From positions 1 through 40,404 of the forward strand of contig JBJXGB010000001.1 of NCBI GenBank assembly GCA_046152935.1: 40,404 bases of DNA. Reading direction: 5' to 3'. Made by a program: the position numbers and the translations under genes. A model generated the notes under the pieces. It ran no database searches. It had not been told where the DNA came from and saw only the letters and a list, made by a program, of their open reading frames with translations. Of the stretch, positions 16,403 through 26,063 are shown one piece after another (the stretch's first letter is position 1; every line of letters begins with the position of its first letter). Origin of the DNA: CAZMFZ01 sp046152935. Its GTDB lineage: Bacteria > Bacteroidota > Bacteroidia > Cytophagales > UBA9547.

Positions 16403-17566
16403 CTACATTCTTTGTGCAAGTAAAATTGCATTTTTTGCGTCAAATAACTGAAAACCAACCACATACAAGTCTCCACCATCTTTTATCCTCATTTTTTTTC
16501 TTAGAGCTTCAGCCGATAATGGATAATTGCGAACAATCACATTTGCCATATTACCATTTAATTTTTTTAAAATTTCTTTCTCATTTCCTTCAAATAAGAT
16601 TTCAAATTTTCTACCCGGAAATGTCTCTAATAAATCTGTTGAGGTATAAAAATGGGTGTGTTGTGCTACCTTTTTCAAATTGTAATATTGTGCAATTGAT
16701 TTGAAAGCTCCTGATTTCAAAATTGAGGCGTTTGGCTCGTAAAGGTATTTTAAAGGTTGCGAATAAGTAGGTTCAATTTTCCTTTCATCAGAAAATAAAA
16801 AAGAAAAGTGCTGGTTTTGGTTTTTAGAAATATTAACCGTAATTATTTTTTCTTCTTCAACCCACTCATTTTCAAGCAAATACAAAACTTCTTTGCATTC
16901 GTTATCTACAGATACGATGTGTACTTCTTTTACAAATTTCAAATCTTTAATGGTTTTGTCAATATCAAGCAAAGGGGCAGTTTTTACTAGAATTTTATCT
17001 GATTTTGTAAATAATAAATCTATATTTTCAATAATATTTGGCTCACAATCAGCCAATTGAAATACTTTTTTTCCGTCATTGTCCCGCCTAGCTGGATCGA
17101 TAAAAATAGCATCGTATCTTATTGAATTCTCGAAAACAAAATCCAATCCATTGCGATTCAAACATTTAATATTGGACAATTGAAATATTTCAAAATTATA
17201 CTTAACAATATCAAAAAGCGCATTATTCTGCTCAACATAGGTAGTATTTTCACTATTCTTCGATAAATAATAACTATCTACACCAAAACCACCAGTAATA
17301 TCGACCAAATTCCCCCCTTTTATTATTTGTGCTTTATACGCTGCTGTTATTTCAGAAGAACATTGTTCAACCGAAAGACGGATTGGGAAAAGAATCTCAT
17401 CATTTTTATGCCAAGTAGGCAACTTTTCTTTTGCCTTTTGCCACCCTTCAATTTGTTGCACAATCAATTGCAAATTATAGCCTTTGCCATTCAGTTTTAA
17501 AGCCACCTCTTGGGGCGTTTGGTGGCGATTTTGAATAATAATATTTCTAATTTCTTGAGGAAGCAT
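16403..17566 (-). CDS. Class I SAM-dependent methyltransferase with THUMP-like domain
   Basis: A 387-residue protein with an N-terminal helical region (about 1-75). A Rossmann methyltransferase core follows: motif I LVDITGGFGVDSYYLS near 88-103, the acidic YVEQN, and motif IV FIDPARRD near 155-162. A C-terminal THUMP-like part follows (ALRKKMRIKDGGDLYVVGFQLFDAKNAILLAQ). Family members are annotated as THUMP-like or RNA cap guanine-N2-like methyltransferases, and an RNA substrate is plausible but unproven. It is monocistronic, divergent from the phosphohexomutase, and lies 50 bases upstream of the nucleosidase pseudogene on the same strand. Confidence 0.82.
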   Translation of the reverse strand: MLPQEIRNIIIQNRHQTPQEVALKLNGKGYNLQLIVQQIEGWQKAKEKLPTWHKNDEILFPIRLSVEQCSSEITAAYKAQIIKGGNLVDITGGFGVDSYYLSKNSENTTYVEQNNALFDIVKYNFEIFQLSNIKCLNRNGLDFVFENSIRYDAIFIDPARRDNDGKKVFQLADCEPNIIENIDLLFTKSDKILVKTAPLLDIDKTIKDLKFVKEVHIVSVDNECKEVLYLLENEWVEEEKIITVNISKNQNQHFSFLFSDERKIEPTYSQPLKYLYEPNASILKSGAFKSIAQYYNLKKVAQHTHFYTSTDLLETFPGRKFEILFEGNEKEILKKLNGNMANVIVRNYPLSAEALRKKMRIKDGGDLYVVGFQLFDAKNAILLAQRM

Positions 17567-17688
17567 TTTATGTCGTGAAAACCTTTTAAATTTAATTCGT
17601 AATTAGCGATAATTGTAAAATATACTTTTAAAAAATGTAAAGCAAACGGCTTTTTCTATTCATATTCCAACATTAAAAAGAAACAAAA

Positions 17689-19422
17689 ATGCTAACTCCT
17701 GAAATACAAACTAAGATCAACCATTGGTTAAATGGCAATTACGACCAAGAAACGAAAGCCGAAATACAAAGACTGATAGATGCAAATAATGAGGCAGAAC
17801 TTACTGATGCATTTTATAAAGATTTAGAATTTGGCACTGGCGGTTTGCGGGGAATAATGGGTGTTGGTTCTAATAAGATGAATAAATATACGATTGCTGC
17901 CGCTACGCAAGGTATTTTCAATTATTTAGCAAAATCTTTTGAAGGGGAGCAAATAAAAGTCGCCATCGCACACGATAGCCGAAACAATAGCCCCTATTTT
18001 GCAAAAATTACTGCAGAAGTATTTGCGGCCAATGGAGCAAAGGTATATTTATTTAAAGAATTGCGACCCACACCCGAGCTTTCGTTTGCAATTCGCGAAT
18101 TGGGTTGCCAAAGTGGCGTAGTTATCACTGCCTCGCACAACCCAAAAGAATACAATGGCTACAAAGCCTATTGGAACGATGGGGCACAAATGCTGTCGCC
18201 ACACGACACAAATTCTATTTTGGAAGTACAAAAAATTACTGATGTTTCAGAAATAAAATTCAACGCTATTGCAGAAAATATTATTTCTATTGGCGAAGAT
18301 ATTGATGCACTTTATTTGAATAAATTAGCATCGCTTTCGGTTTCAAGAGAAGCCATCAAACGCCAAAAAGACTTAAAAATAGTATTTACATCGCTCCACG
18401 GCACTGGTATTACGCTTGTACCCAATTTATTAAAAAGATTTGGGTTTGAAAACGTGCAAATTGTGGAAAGCCAAGCAATTCCTGATGGCAATTTCCCTAC
18501 CGTAAATTCACCAAACCCTGAAGAAAAATCGGCTTTAGAGCTGGCCGTTTCTCAAGCAAAAAGCATCGATGCTGATCTAGTTTTGGCCACCGACCCCGAT
18601 GCTGATCGTGTGGGAATAGCCGCAAAAGACATAAAAGGCGAATGGACATTGCTAAATGGCAATCAAACTGGCTCTTTGCTCATTTACTATATGCTAAATG
18701 CTTGGAAAGAGGCCAATAAAATTGATGGCAAGCAATTTATTTGCAAAACAATCGTAACAAGCTATATTATAGATGCCATTGCTGCCAAATTTGGCGTAAA
18801 ATGCTACAATGTGCTCACTGGTTTTAAATATATTGGTGAAATTATCAGAGAAAAAGAAGGCATCGAACAATTTATAGCTGGTGGCGAAGAAAGCTATGGC
18901 TATCTGGTTGGCGATTTTTCCAGAGATAAAGATGCCGTTGGCTCATGTGCATTCATTGCAGAAATGGCAGCGTACGCCAAAGATAAAGGCAGTTCTCTCT
19001 TCGAATTATTAATAGAAATGTATGTAGAATTTGGTTTTTATAAAGAAAAACTAATTTCCCTCACCAAAAAAGGAAAGGCGGGGCAAGATGAAATAAAAGC
19101 CATGATGCACGGCTACAGAAGTAATCCACCTGCAAAACTGGCTGGTAGTGAGGTAATTACACTTTTCGATTACGAATTGAGAAAGGAAACCAATCTAAAA
19201 ACTGGGAAAGTGACAGATATTGGGTTGCCTCAAGCCGATGTGTTGCAGTTTTTAACTGCCGATGGAAGTTTGATTTCTGCACGACCTTCAGGCACTGAAC
19301 CGAAAATCAAGTTTTACTTTAGTGTCAATGAAAAATTGGATTCAAAAGCAGCGTTTGAAAAGGTAGATGCCAAATTAAACACCAAAATAGATACCATAAT
19401 TGCAGATTTGAAATTAAATTGA
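17689..19422 (+). CDS. Phospho-sugar mutase (phosphoglucomutase/phosphomannomutase)
   Basis: Alpha-D-phosphohexomutase interconverting hexose-1- and hexose-6-phosphates. The 577 residues have all four domain signatures: the catalytic phosphoserine loop TASHNPKEYNG with Ser149, the Mg-binding DPDADRVG at 302-309, the sugar-binding GGEESYGYLVGDFSRDKDAVG, and the phosphate-binding RPSGTEPKIKFY near the end. Length and the GEESYG motif fit the PgcA-like long subgroup. Glucose versus mannose specificity cannot be told from sequence. Its 3' end overlaps the converging 89-aa gene by 9 bases. Confidence 0.95.
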   Translation: MLTPEIQTKINHWLNGNYDQETKAEIQRLIDANNEAELTDAFYKDLEFGTGGLRGIMGVGSNKMNKYTIAAATQGIFNYLAKSFEGEQIKVAIAHDSRNNSPYFAKITAEVFAANGAKVYLFKELRPTPELSFAIRELGCQSGVVITASHNPKEYNGYKAYWNDGAQMLSPHDTNSILEVQKITDVSEIKFNAIAENIISIGEDIDALYLNKLASLSVSREAIKRQKDLKIVFTSLHGTGITLVPNLLKRFGFENVQIVESQAIPDGNFPTVNSPNPEEKSALELAVSQAKSIDADLVLATDPDADRVGIAAKDIKGEWTLLNGNQTGSLLIYYMLNAWKEANKIDGKQFICKTIVTSYIIDAIAAKFGVKCYNVLTGFKYIGEIIREKEGIEQFIAGGEESYGYLVGDFSRDKDAVGSCAFIAEMAAYAKDKGSSLFELLIEMYVEFGFYKEKLISLTKKGKAGQDEIKAMMHGYRSNPPAKLAGSEVITLFDYELRKETNLKTGKVTDIGLPQADVLQFLTADGSLISARPSGTEPKIKFYFSVNEKLDSKAAFEKVDAKLNTKIDTIIADLKLN

Positions 19423-19683
19423 TCCATATTTTCTACGTATTTCTTGCTTTTGATGCAATCTTGCAACAATTAGTTTAGCGATTTCAGAAGCAATTAATGT
19501 ATCGACCGTAAGTGCAAAAGCAGCAGTCACTCGTGCCTCTTCTATGTCAATTCGATAGAGAATGTTTATCAATTCGGTTGTATTACTTCTAAGTCTATCC
19601 AAAATCACGCTTTCCAACTCATGTATGGACGAAATAGCATTTTTACTTTGCAATTCTGCAGGCAAGAAAGAGAATATTTCCAT
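19414..19683 (-). CDS. Conserved-looking small helical protein, function unknown
   Basis: An 89-residue, mostly alpha-helical soluble protein (LDRLRSNTTELINILYRIDIEEAR, then VTAAFALTVDTLIASEIAKLIVARL and a basic end EIRRKYG). I do not recognise a named domain. I chose the ATG at 19683 because the longer start at 19698 would fall inside the terminator hairpin of the upstream gene. It follows the DUF5606 gene on the same strand and overlaps the 3' end of the phosphohexomutase gene antisense by 9 bases. Confidence 0.65.
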   Translation of the reverse strand: MEIFSFLPAELQSKNAISSIHELESVILDRLRSNTTELINILYRIDIEEARVTAAFALTVDTLIASEIAKLIVARLHQKQEIRRKYGSI

Positions 19684-19691
19684 AGTAATAG

Positions 19692-19727
19692 GCAACAAAA
19701 AAGGGACTGAGGTCCCTTTTTTGTTGC
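19692..19727 (-). terminator. Intrinsic terminator after the DUF5606 gene
   Basis: GCAACAAAAAAGGGAC and GTCCCTTTTTTGTTGC pair perfectly over 16 bases around a 4-base loop. The A/T tracts inside the stem provide the U-run after the GC-rich GGGAC/GTCCC core. It lies 15 bases after the DUF5606 stop and only 8 bases before the start of the 89-aa gene. Confidence 0.75.
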
Positions 19728-19741
19728 TTCAATATTTTGCT

Positions 19742-20326
19742 TTAATCTTTTGGTTTCTTTGCCTTTGTGGCTGGTTTTGATTTTTCTTCATCTACTTTCG
19801 CTTCAGTAGCTTCATTTTTTCCTGCAGTCACCTTTTTTGAAGCTGCTTTCCTCGGTTTTGACAGTTCTTCTGCACTTACTTCGTTGGTTTCAATTTCATT
19901 TGCCACATTAACTTCAACCTCTTCGATTTGAGGCTCTAGCACTTCTGGGCATTGTGCAAAAATAACACCATACCAACCCACCATTTTTTTTATATCAGAA
20001 GTGTAAACCCGATCTGAATCATACTCTGGCAACACTTTCATAAAAAAACTCCTCAGAGCCTTATCGTCACTTTTGGTAGTTACTGGCAATGTAGCCCCAA
20101 ACTGAATTTTAGTTTCTGCCATTATTTCCGCTAAAGGCTTGTTTCCTTCTGCTGTAGTAGTATACATCGAAATATCTTTCAAGATCGACACTTTGGTATT
20201 CGAACTGATAATGATTTTTTCTTTTCTGTCATCAAGGCTTTCCAAAACTACACCGTTTCTTGTTGGTTTCAATATACGATAAAGACCAGTTTTGCCTGAG
20301 ACAGCAGCAATTTCTTTAAACTCCAT
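19742..20326 (-). CDS. DUF5606 family protein
   Basis: A 194-residue cytoplasmic protein. Residues about 1-50 match the DUF5606 SH3-like barrel (EFKEIAAVSGKTGLYRILKPTRNGVVLESLDD). About 50-125 is a helical continuation (DKALRSFFMKVLPEYDSDRVYTSDIKKMVGWYGVI), and a Lys/Ala/Glu-rich disordered tail follows to the end. The ATG at 20326 fits the family start; the frame is open upstream into engB with no family match. The role is unknown; the family is essentially Bacteroidota-specific. It lies 58 bases after the engB stop and is likely cotranscribed. Confidence 0.8.
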   Translation of the reverse strand: MEFKEIAAVSGKTGLYRILKPTRNGVVLESLDDRKEKIIISSNTKVSILKDISMYTTTAEGNKPLAEIMAETKIQFGATLPVTTKSDDKALRSFFMKVLPEYDSDRVYTSDIKKMVGWYGVIFAQCPEVLEPQIEEVEVNVANEIETNEVSAEELSKPRKAASKKVTAGKNEATEAKVDEEKSKPATKAKKPKD

Positions 20327-20384
20327 GCTTATGGGAACTTGATTTAATGTAAAGGATTTTAAATTTTGCCATAAAACTAGGATT

Positions 20385-21017
20385 TTATTTGGGTTTAGAC
20401 AACGATTTACTGTCAGGCTTTTCAAAAGTTTTATTTGTTTCACCAATAAAAGCAAGAATTTCATCCCTTCCCAACCCTTTTTCAGCACTTGTGATGAATA
20501 TTTGAGGCAATTCTTCCCAAGTTTGCATCAAGGTTTGCTTATAAAAATCAATCGTTTTTTGAGCCAATACCATTCCTTTTTTGTCAACTTTGGTGAATGA
20601 AATTACAAATGCTATTCCCTTTCTGCCAAGCCAATCTATAAAATCTAAATCAATGGCTTGGGGTTCCAATCGCGAATCAATAAGCACAAACACACACATC
20701 AAATTTTCTCTTTTCAATAAATAATCTTCAATCATGATGCTGAAAGATGCTTTTTTTGTTTTACTCACAGACGCATAACCAAAACCTGGCAAATCGACAA
20801 TATACCATTTTTCATTAATCAAAAAATGATTGATTGTTTGGGTTTTACCTGGCTTTGCCGATGTCTTGGCCAAATCTTTCTTTTGCACGAGGCAATTTAT
20901 TAATGATGATTTACCTACATTCGATCGACCAATAAAGTCATACTCTGGCTTAATTGGTGGTGGACATTTTTCAAAATTAGTATTACTTGTGATGAAATCT
21001 GCGGAATTGATGAGCAT
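20385..21017 (-). CDS. engB: Ribosome biogenesis GTP-binding protein EngB (YsxC/YihA)
   Basis: TrmE-Era-EngA-EngB family GTPase needed for large-subunit assembly. It has the P-loop GRSNVGKSS, the switch region AKPGKTQTIN, the G3 motif DLPGFGYA and a TKVD G4 motif. The ATG at 21017 gives 210 residues beginning LINSADFITSN, matching the usual EngB start. In-frame starts at 21059 and 21116 would add residues without homology. The C-terminus has a short polar extension. It is followed by the DUF5606 gene on the same strand and diverges from the DUF4476 gene. Confidence 0.93.
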   Translation of the reverse strand: MLINSADFITSNTNFEKCPPPIKPEYDFIGRSNVGKSSLINCLVQKKDLAKTSAKPGKTQTINHFLINEKWYIVDLPGFGYASVSKTKKASFSIMIEDYLLKRENLMCVFVLIDSRLEPQAIDLDFIDWLGRKGIAFVISFTKVDKKGMVLAQKTIDFYKQTLMQTWEELPQIFITSAEKGLGRDEILAFIGETNKTFEKPDSKSLSKPK

Positions 21018-21246
21018 GAGCACTTTAAGAAAATTATTTCCAGTAAAGTTCGCAATCATTTTACAATAAATAACGAACGAATCCAAACGGATTGATACTT
21101 TCGAACGGAAGATCAAATAAATGTAACTTATTTATATCGAACTTTAAATAATATTTCAAAAAAACGGTAATAATCTTGCGATCGATAGAAGAAAAAATTA
21201 TTTTTAAAAAACATTGAATCAATCTTAATACTAAAAATTTATTCCC

Positions 21247-22107
21247 ATGAGAAAAGCTTTAATTATACTTTCATTATCTATGCTGACCATAAATGTATTC
21301 GCTCAATTCGCAAGATTGGTGGTATTTACAGAAAATGGCGATCGATTCTTCCTATATATAAATGGGAAATTGCAGAATGCAAATTTGCAGTCGAATGTAA
21401 CTACCAAAAAAATCGCTGAAGATGGGGTAACTATGCGAGTGGTATTTGATAGAGAAGGACTCGGAGAAAGAATATTCAAGTTACCAGTAAAATCTGGCTA
21501 TGAGGTTACTTGTGCGTTGGTAATCAACAAAAAAAATGAATATGTGATTAAATATGCTGGAGAAGCACCAATCGAAGTAGAAGCTGTAAATGAAGTAGAG
21601 GCCCAACCAACTACTAGAAAAAACCAAACTTCACAGCAAAACAACAATAATGACGATGATAATATGGACGTAAATATAAATATTGGACTAGGAGAGGTAG
21701 GTGGAAACACAACTGTGCAATACACACAAAAAGTGAAAACTACCTCTAGCACCACTCAAAACAATAATAATTTGAAAGAACAAGAAGAAATAGCTGAACC
21801 CAAAAAAGCAGCATGCGATCCTATGATTTCTACCACTTTTGCTGAGGCAAAAAAAAGTGTAGCTGCCAAAGGCTTTGACGAAACCCGAATTACCGAATCG
21901 AAGCAAATACTTGATGCCAACTGCATGACAGCCAAGCAGATAAAAGAACTTTTAGCTACGTATGGCTTTGAGGAAAGCAGGTTGGAAATAGCAAAATATG
22001 CTTATCAAAGATGCACCGATCAAAACAATTACTTCCTGGTAAATTCGGCATTCTCTTTTGAAACCAGCGTTGATGAATTGAACCGGTACATAAAATCTGT
22101 TAAATAG
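21247..22107 (+). CDS. Secreted DUF4476 protein
   Basis: A 286-residue exported protein with a signal peptide (about 1-20, cleavage after NVFA). An N-terminal beta-rich region (about 21-105; LVVFTENGDRFFLYINGKLQN) is followed by a low-complexity Asn/Gln/Asp linker (about 120-185). The C-terminus is a DUF4476 domain (about 190-286): FAEAKKSVAAKGFDETRITESKQILDANCMTAKQIKELL and a final helix. DUF4476 is a helical domain of unknown role in Bacteroidota envelope proteins. It is monocistronic, with a clear terminator downstream. Confidence 0.85.
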   Translation: MRKALIILSLSMLTINVFAQFARLVVFTENGDRFFLYINGKLQNANLQSNVTTKKIAEDGVTMRVVFDREGLGERIFKLPVKSGYEVTCALVINKKNEYVIKYAGEAPIEVEAVNEVEAQPTTRKNQTSQQNNNNDDDNMDVNINIGLGEVGGNTTVQYTQKVKTTSSTTQNNNNLKEQEEIAEPKKAACDPMISTTFAEAKKSVAAKGFDETRITESKQILDANCMTAKQIKELLATYGFEESRLEIAKYAYQRCTDQNNYFLVNSAFSFETSVDELNRYIKSVK

Positions 22108-22537
22108 ATCACAAAAACTTTTACCAAATAATACAAGAGCCTTCCTTAATAGAAATTAAGGGAGGCTTTTGCATTTTAGACAACCAATAAAAATGATATG
22201 TCTGAATACAAAGTAAGTAAATGGATATTTACAGCATTTTAATTAAATTTAGTAATATTATGTATTATGATAAGATAAAATATTTATAATATACTTTAAA
22301 TAAATAGCAAAAAAACACATAAATCGGCATATATGTCACTAAAAGTTAGATAAAAAACATTGACATTCGTCCAGAGTTGAATGTAATCATCAAAACTAAT
22401 CTTACATAAAGTATCAAATAACAGCTTCTTTATTTCTATTTTTTCAAATTTTAATGTTTTTATTGTCAAAAATAGATATATTTGGTTACTAAATAAGTAT
22501 AAGTTACATCAGCTTACATGTAAATTGTATTTTTAAA
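22108..22537. other. Non-coding gap between DUF4476 and T9SS cargo genes
   Basis: About 430 AT-rich bases with no supportable ORF. It holds the DUF4476 terminator at its left end and a TATATTTG element (22477-22484) that fits the Bacteroidota -7 consensus about 55 bases before the next ATG. No good TTTG at -33 is present. I see no RNA gene or repeat here. Confidence 0.5.
22139..22170 (+). terminator. Intrinsic terminator after the DUF4476 gene
   Basis: GCCTTCCTTAAT-AGAA-ATTAAGGGAGGC forms a 12-bp stem with one T-G pair and a tetraloop, followed by TTTT. It starts about 30 bases beyond the stop codon. Confidence 0.85.
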
Positions 22538-23953
22538 ATGAGAAATTTCACCACTATGACAACATATTTATCCAAAAACCGCATTTTTAGGCATTTTTTT
22601 ACTTTGCTTCCCATTGTCTTAACAATTTTCAAGGTAAATTCCATCGGTCTTAATGAGAATTCGCGACCGACAATTGTCGATTTTTTTCCAAAAAGTGGGA
22701 TCGCTGGCAGCACCATCAGCATTACGGGCACTAATCTTTCCAACGTCACTTTTGTTGGTTTTAATAGTGCTATTTCAAACCAGATTATAAGCGATCTTTC
22801 TATCAGTATTCTAAATCCGAGTTTGATGGTTGTTGCAATTCCACTTAATATTAAATCTGGAATAATAACAATTGGCGGCAACGGTGGTATTTTTGAAAGT
22901 GCAAGTGCCTTTATTTACGAAAAAATGAGTCCAACTATTTCTGGCTTAAACTTATCAAATCAGTATTTAGAATATGGGTTCGACCCAATTTTAGTTACGA
23001 CTACTAATGCCACCTTACCTTTAAGACTCAGCTACAAATCAACACCGTCAACTGGCGTTCTTACAATTGTAGGGAATGCCATTAAAGGTATAGGTGTTGG
23101 AACTGCCACTATTACTGGCTACCAAATTGAAAATGCCAATTTTACTGGTACTACTGTTGTAGGAACGATTGATATTCGAAAATCAGACTTATTTATATAT
23201 ATCGCAAGTAAATCTAGATTGTATGGAGAGGAGAACCCTGCATTTAATGGTATAGTGATTGGGCTAAAAAACAACGAATATATTTCAATACAATACAATA
23301 CGAAAGCAAACAACTCATCACCCGTAGGAGAATACCCCATTGATGCAATAATCGAAGGCGAAGTACTAAAAAACTATGAGCTGATCACGCTGCCCGGAGT
23401 TCTAACAATAAACAAAGCCAATCAAACAATTATCATACCAAAGATAAAAGACTACGAAATTGGCTCTTTTGCTGGATACATTACGTTGGTTGATATTTAC
23501 TCAAGTTCTGGATTACCGATTCAATTATCTGTAACTGGCCGAGCAAGCTTAGAGTTCTACAACGAAGGAGTTGCGGTTGTAAGAGTAGATACTGCTGGCA
23601 AAATCACCATCATTGGCACCCAAGAAGGGAATGGCAATTACAATCCAGCACCAGCCATCGTTCAAATCGTTGATATTAGTACCACAGCGCCAATACACTC
23701 ATCCATTACTGGTACTTTAATTCCAAAAGCGATAGAAGACATAACAGCATATCCCAATCCAAACAATGGCTCATTTTATGTAGACTCGCCAATTGCAACA
23801 CAAATAGAAATATTGAATTGTTTGGGTGAAATGGAGGGAAGCATCACAACCACTAGGCTTAATCAATTGATAAACATTGAGAAAAAAGGAATGTATTTGT
23901 TGAATTTGAAAGTTGGGAATACTCAAAAAAGGGTCAAAATTGTCGTGCAATGA
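22538..23953 (+). CDS. T9SS-secreted protein with IPT-like and MBG-like domains and C-terminal sorting domain
   Basis: A 471-residue secreted protein. An N-terminal hydrophobic segment (about 17-33) serves as signal peptide, and Met1 or Met7 could be the start. About 42-125 resembles an IPT/TIG domain (PTIVDFFPKSGIAGSTISITGTNLS). About 130-390 contains MBG-type beta repeats (ATITGYQIENANFTGT; RLYGEENPAFNG; NYELITLPGVLTINKANQTI). The last 75 residues are a type A T9SS sorting domain (YPNPNNGSFYV, then GMYLLNLKVGNTQKRVKIVV). It is therefore exported across the outer membrane by the type IX system. The repeats suggest adhesion or a structural role; no enzyme domain is visible. Confidence 0.85.
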   Translation: MRNFTTMTTYLSKNRIFRHFFTLLPIVLTIFKVNSIGLNENSRPTIVDFFPKSGIAGSTISITGTNLSNVTFVGFNSAISNQIISDLSISILNPSLMVVAIPLNIKSGIITIGGNGGIFESASAFIYEKMSPTISGLNLSNQYLEYGFDPILVTTTNATLPLRLSYKSTPSTGVLTIVGNAIKGIGVGTATITGYQIENANFTGTTVVGTIDIRKSDLFIYIASKSRLYGEENPAFNGIVIGLKNNEYISIQYNTKANNSSPVGEYPIDAIIEGEVLKNYELITLPGVLTINKANQTIIIPKIKDYEIGSFAGYITLVDIYSSSGLPIQLSVTGRASLEFYNEGVAVVRVDTAGKITIIGTQEGNGNYNPAPAIVQIVDISTTAPIHSSITGTLIPKAIEDITAYPNPNNGSFYVDSPIATQIEILNCLGEMEGSITTTRLNQLINIEKKGMYLLNLKVGNTQKRVKIVVQ

Positions 23954-24029
23954 TTGATCGCACGATCTTGAGACAAATGCAAGAAATTGACTAATCAAAC
24001 AAAAAGAATCTTCAAAGAAGAGAACTCGA

Positions 24030-24272
24030 CTATATTCTTTTCATATCTACTATATCGTATATCCGTTGCATATTGCTAAATATGCGTGACGACCCGGCTG
24101 GTGAATCTTCAAATTCAATTATACAAACAGCTTTATTTTCATCTATTCGTTTGTATTCCAAGCTGTTAAGTGTCATGCCACGTTTACGAAAATTCATCAT
24201 TACTTTATCGATAGTTTCCGGAGTGTGCATGCAATCAATCTCCCATCGATTCAAAATTATTTCATCTACCAT
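24030..24272 (-). CDS. ACT-domain regulatory subunit of acetolactate synthase (IlvM/IlvN-like)
   Basis: An 80-residue protein consisting of one ACT-like fold: a first strand with WEIDCMHTPETIDKVMMNFRKRG, then LNSLEYKRIDENKAVCIIEF and a final helix/strand. It starts 20 bases after the ilvB stop on the same strand, which strongly suggests the small subunit that stabilises and feedback-regulates the synthase. The size resembles E. coli IlvM and is about half of the usual IlvN, which has a second domain. Valine sensitivity cannot be judged. Confidence 0.8.
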   Translation of the reverse strand: MVDEIILNRWEIDCMHTPETIDKVMMNFRKRGMTLNSLEYKRIDENKAVCIIEFEDSPAGSSRIFSNMQRIYDIVDMKRI

Positions 24273-24292
24273 GTATGTCGATCGATTGTTAT

Positions 24293-26050
24293 TTATTGTA
24301 ATACAGCTACTTTTTGAATTTGCCTTAATTTCCGTTCATCAGCAATGGGATCGAATTGATCTTCGGGATAATAAATCGTGTCACTCAAGCTAGTGCCAGG
24401 TGCCACCATTGGCAACACATTTTCTTCCTTAAGTACCTTTGCATGAATTACAAATGGCCCCTTATGGTTCTGAGCTTGAAGTATTGCAGCTTCAAAATCT
24501 GTTGCGTTATCGGCCATTACAGCAGGAATGTGGTAGGCTTCAACCAATTTCACAAAATCTGGATTCAACAAATCCACTCCAGAGTAATTTTTCTTATAAA
24601 ACTGCTCTTGCCATTGGCGCACCATTCCCAAATAATTATTATCGAGAATGAGCACTTTTACGGGGAAATCATCTTGTACCAACGTAATCAATTCTTGTAA
24701 ATTCATCTGAAAGCCTCCATCGCCACTTATCGACCACACCTCTGTATCTAATTTAGCACACTGTGCACCCATGGCGGCTGGGAAACCAAAGCCCATCGCA
24801 CCCAAACCTGCAGAAGTGAGAAAGTGATTTGGCTTGAGTTTGTCAATATATTGAGAAGACCACATTTGGTGCTGCCCAACATCAGTAGTAACAATCGCAT
24901 CTTCGGGCAATTTTTCGCGCAGTACCGTCAGAGCCGTTATCATATCAAATTTAGCAATATCGGCAGGCTTGATAGGAAAACGCTTGCGTAAACTTTCCAA
25001 ATCATTTATCCAATTTTCTCTATCTTGCTTATTTTCCGTGTTAAGAGTAGAAGGGACAGCCTGGAAGAATATCTTCAAATCGCTGTGAATAAAAGCATGT
25101 GTAGGTACATTTTTGCTATACTCACTCTTGTCAATATCAACGTGGATAATTTTTGCTTTTGGTGCAAATTTATCAAGCTTAAATGTGATTCGATCATCAA
25201 AACGAATGCCTAAAGCAATAATCAAATCCGCATTTTGAACTGCGTCATTGGCATATTTCATGCCATGCATGCCAAGCCAAGAAAAGTATAATGGGTCGGT
25301 ACTTTCAAAAATTCCAATACCAAGAATTGTTGTTACGGCAGGAATTCGCTCAGTTTTGACAAAATCTCTTATTTCCTTCCAAGAATCTGAAAGTAAATTG
25401 CCGTGACCAGCAATTATTAAAGGTTTTTTTGCGGATTTCATCAACTCGATGGCCTTGTCCATTTGCGCACTGTCGATCTGGCTAACACGCTCAATCACAG
25501 GCACTTTAACTTCATTTTCCCAGCCTTCATCTAGCTCAATAAACGACTCTTGAATGCTTTTAGGAATATCTATCAAAACTGGACCTGGCCTTCCAGTCAT
25601 ACTTATTCGATAAGACTCTATTAAAATCTTTTTAGCATCATTTAAGTGCTTTAGTAAAAATGTCTTCTTGGTGATAGGGCCACAAATACCAGTTGAGTCC
25701 GTTTCTTGAAAAGCATCTGTTCCAATTAGGTGCAAACCAACTTGACCAGTAAGGGCAATCATAGGAATAGAATCTGCCCAAGCATCAGCAATACCAGTAA
25801 CTAAATTGGTGGCTCCAGGGCCAGAAGTAGCCAAACACACTCCAGGCTTACCAGTAATTCTAGCATAACCTTCGGCAGCAAATGCGGCAGCTTGCTCGTG
25901 TCGCACCAAAATATGACGCATTGAGCTGTATGGAATAGCATCGTAAAGTGGCAATATTTGCCCTCCTGGATACGCAAATATATCTTTAATTTCAAGTAAT
26001 TCTAATATCCTAACGATATAATTTGCTCCTCTTAATTTTACTTTTGTCAT
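24293..26050 (-). CDS. ilvB: Acetolactate synthase large subunit
   Basis: TPP-dependent enzyme making acetolactate or acetohydroxybutyrate, the first common step of valine, leucine and isoleucine synthesis. The 585 residues show YPGGQILPLYDAI, the catalytic Glu52 in RHEQAAAFAAEGYAR, a central FAD-binding region, and the TPP motif from SGDGGFQMN to LDNNYLGMVRQW. An ACT-domain subunit gene follows at once. A promoter and a terminator-like hairpin lie in the 70 bases before the ATG. Confidence 0.96.
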   Translation of the reverse strand: MTKVKLRGANYIVRILELLEIKDIFAYPGGQILPLYDAIPYSSMRHILVRHEQAAAFAAEGYARITGKPGVCLATSGPGATNLVTGIADAWADSIPMIALTGQVGLHLIGTDAFQETDSTGICGPITKKTFLLKHLNDAKKILIESYRISMTGRPGPVLIDIPKSIQESFIELDEGWENEVKVPVIERVSQIDSAQMDKAIELMKSAKKPLIIAGHGNLLSDSWKEIRDFVKTERIPAVTTILGIGIFESTDPLYFSWLGMHGMKYANDAVQNADLIIALGIRFDDRITFKLDKFAPKAKIIHVDIDKSEYSKNVPTHAFIHSDLKIFFQAVPSTLNTENKQDRENWINDLESLRKRFPIKPADIAKFDMITALTVLREKLPEDAIVTTDVGQHQMWSSQYIDKLKPNHFLTSAGLGAMGFGFPAAMGAQCAKLDTEVWSISGDGGFQMNLQELITLVQDDFPVKVLILDNNYLGMVRQWQEQFYKKNYSGVDLLNPDFVKLVEAYHIPAVMADNATDFEAAILQAQNHKGPFVIHAKVLKEENVLPMVAPGTSLSDTIYYPEDQFDPIADERKLRQIQKVAVLQ

Positions 26051-26063
26051 AAAGCTGGTAATT

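Noticed and set aside
24356..24700. Plus-strand ORF of 114 codons opposite ilvB
   Set aside because: Antisense to the conserved TPP-binding end of IlvB; no domain, no promoter.
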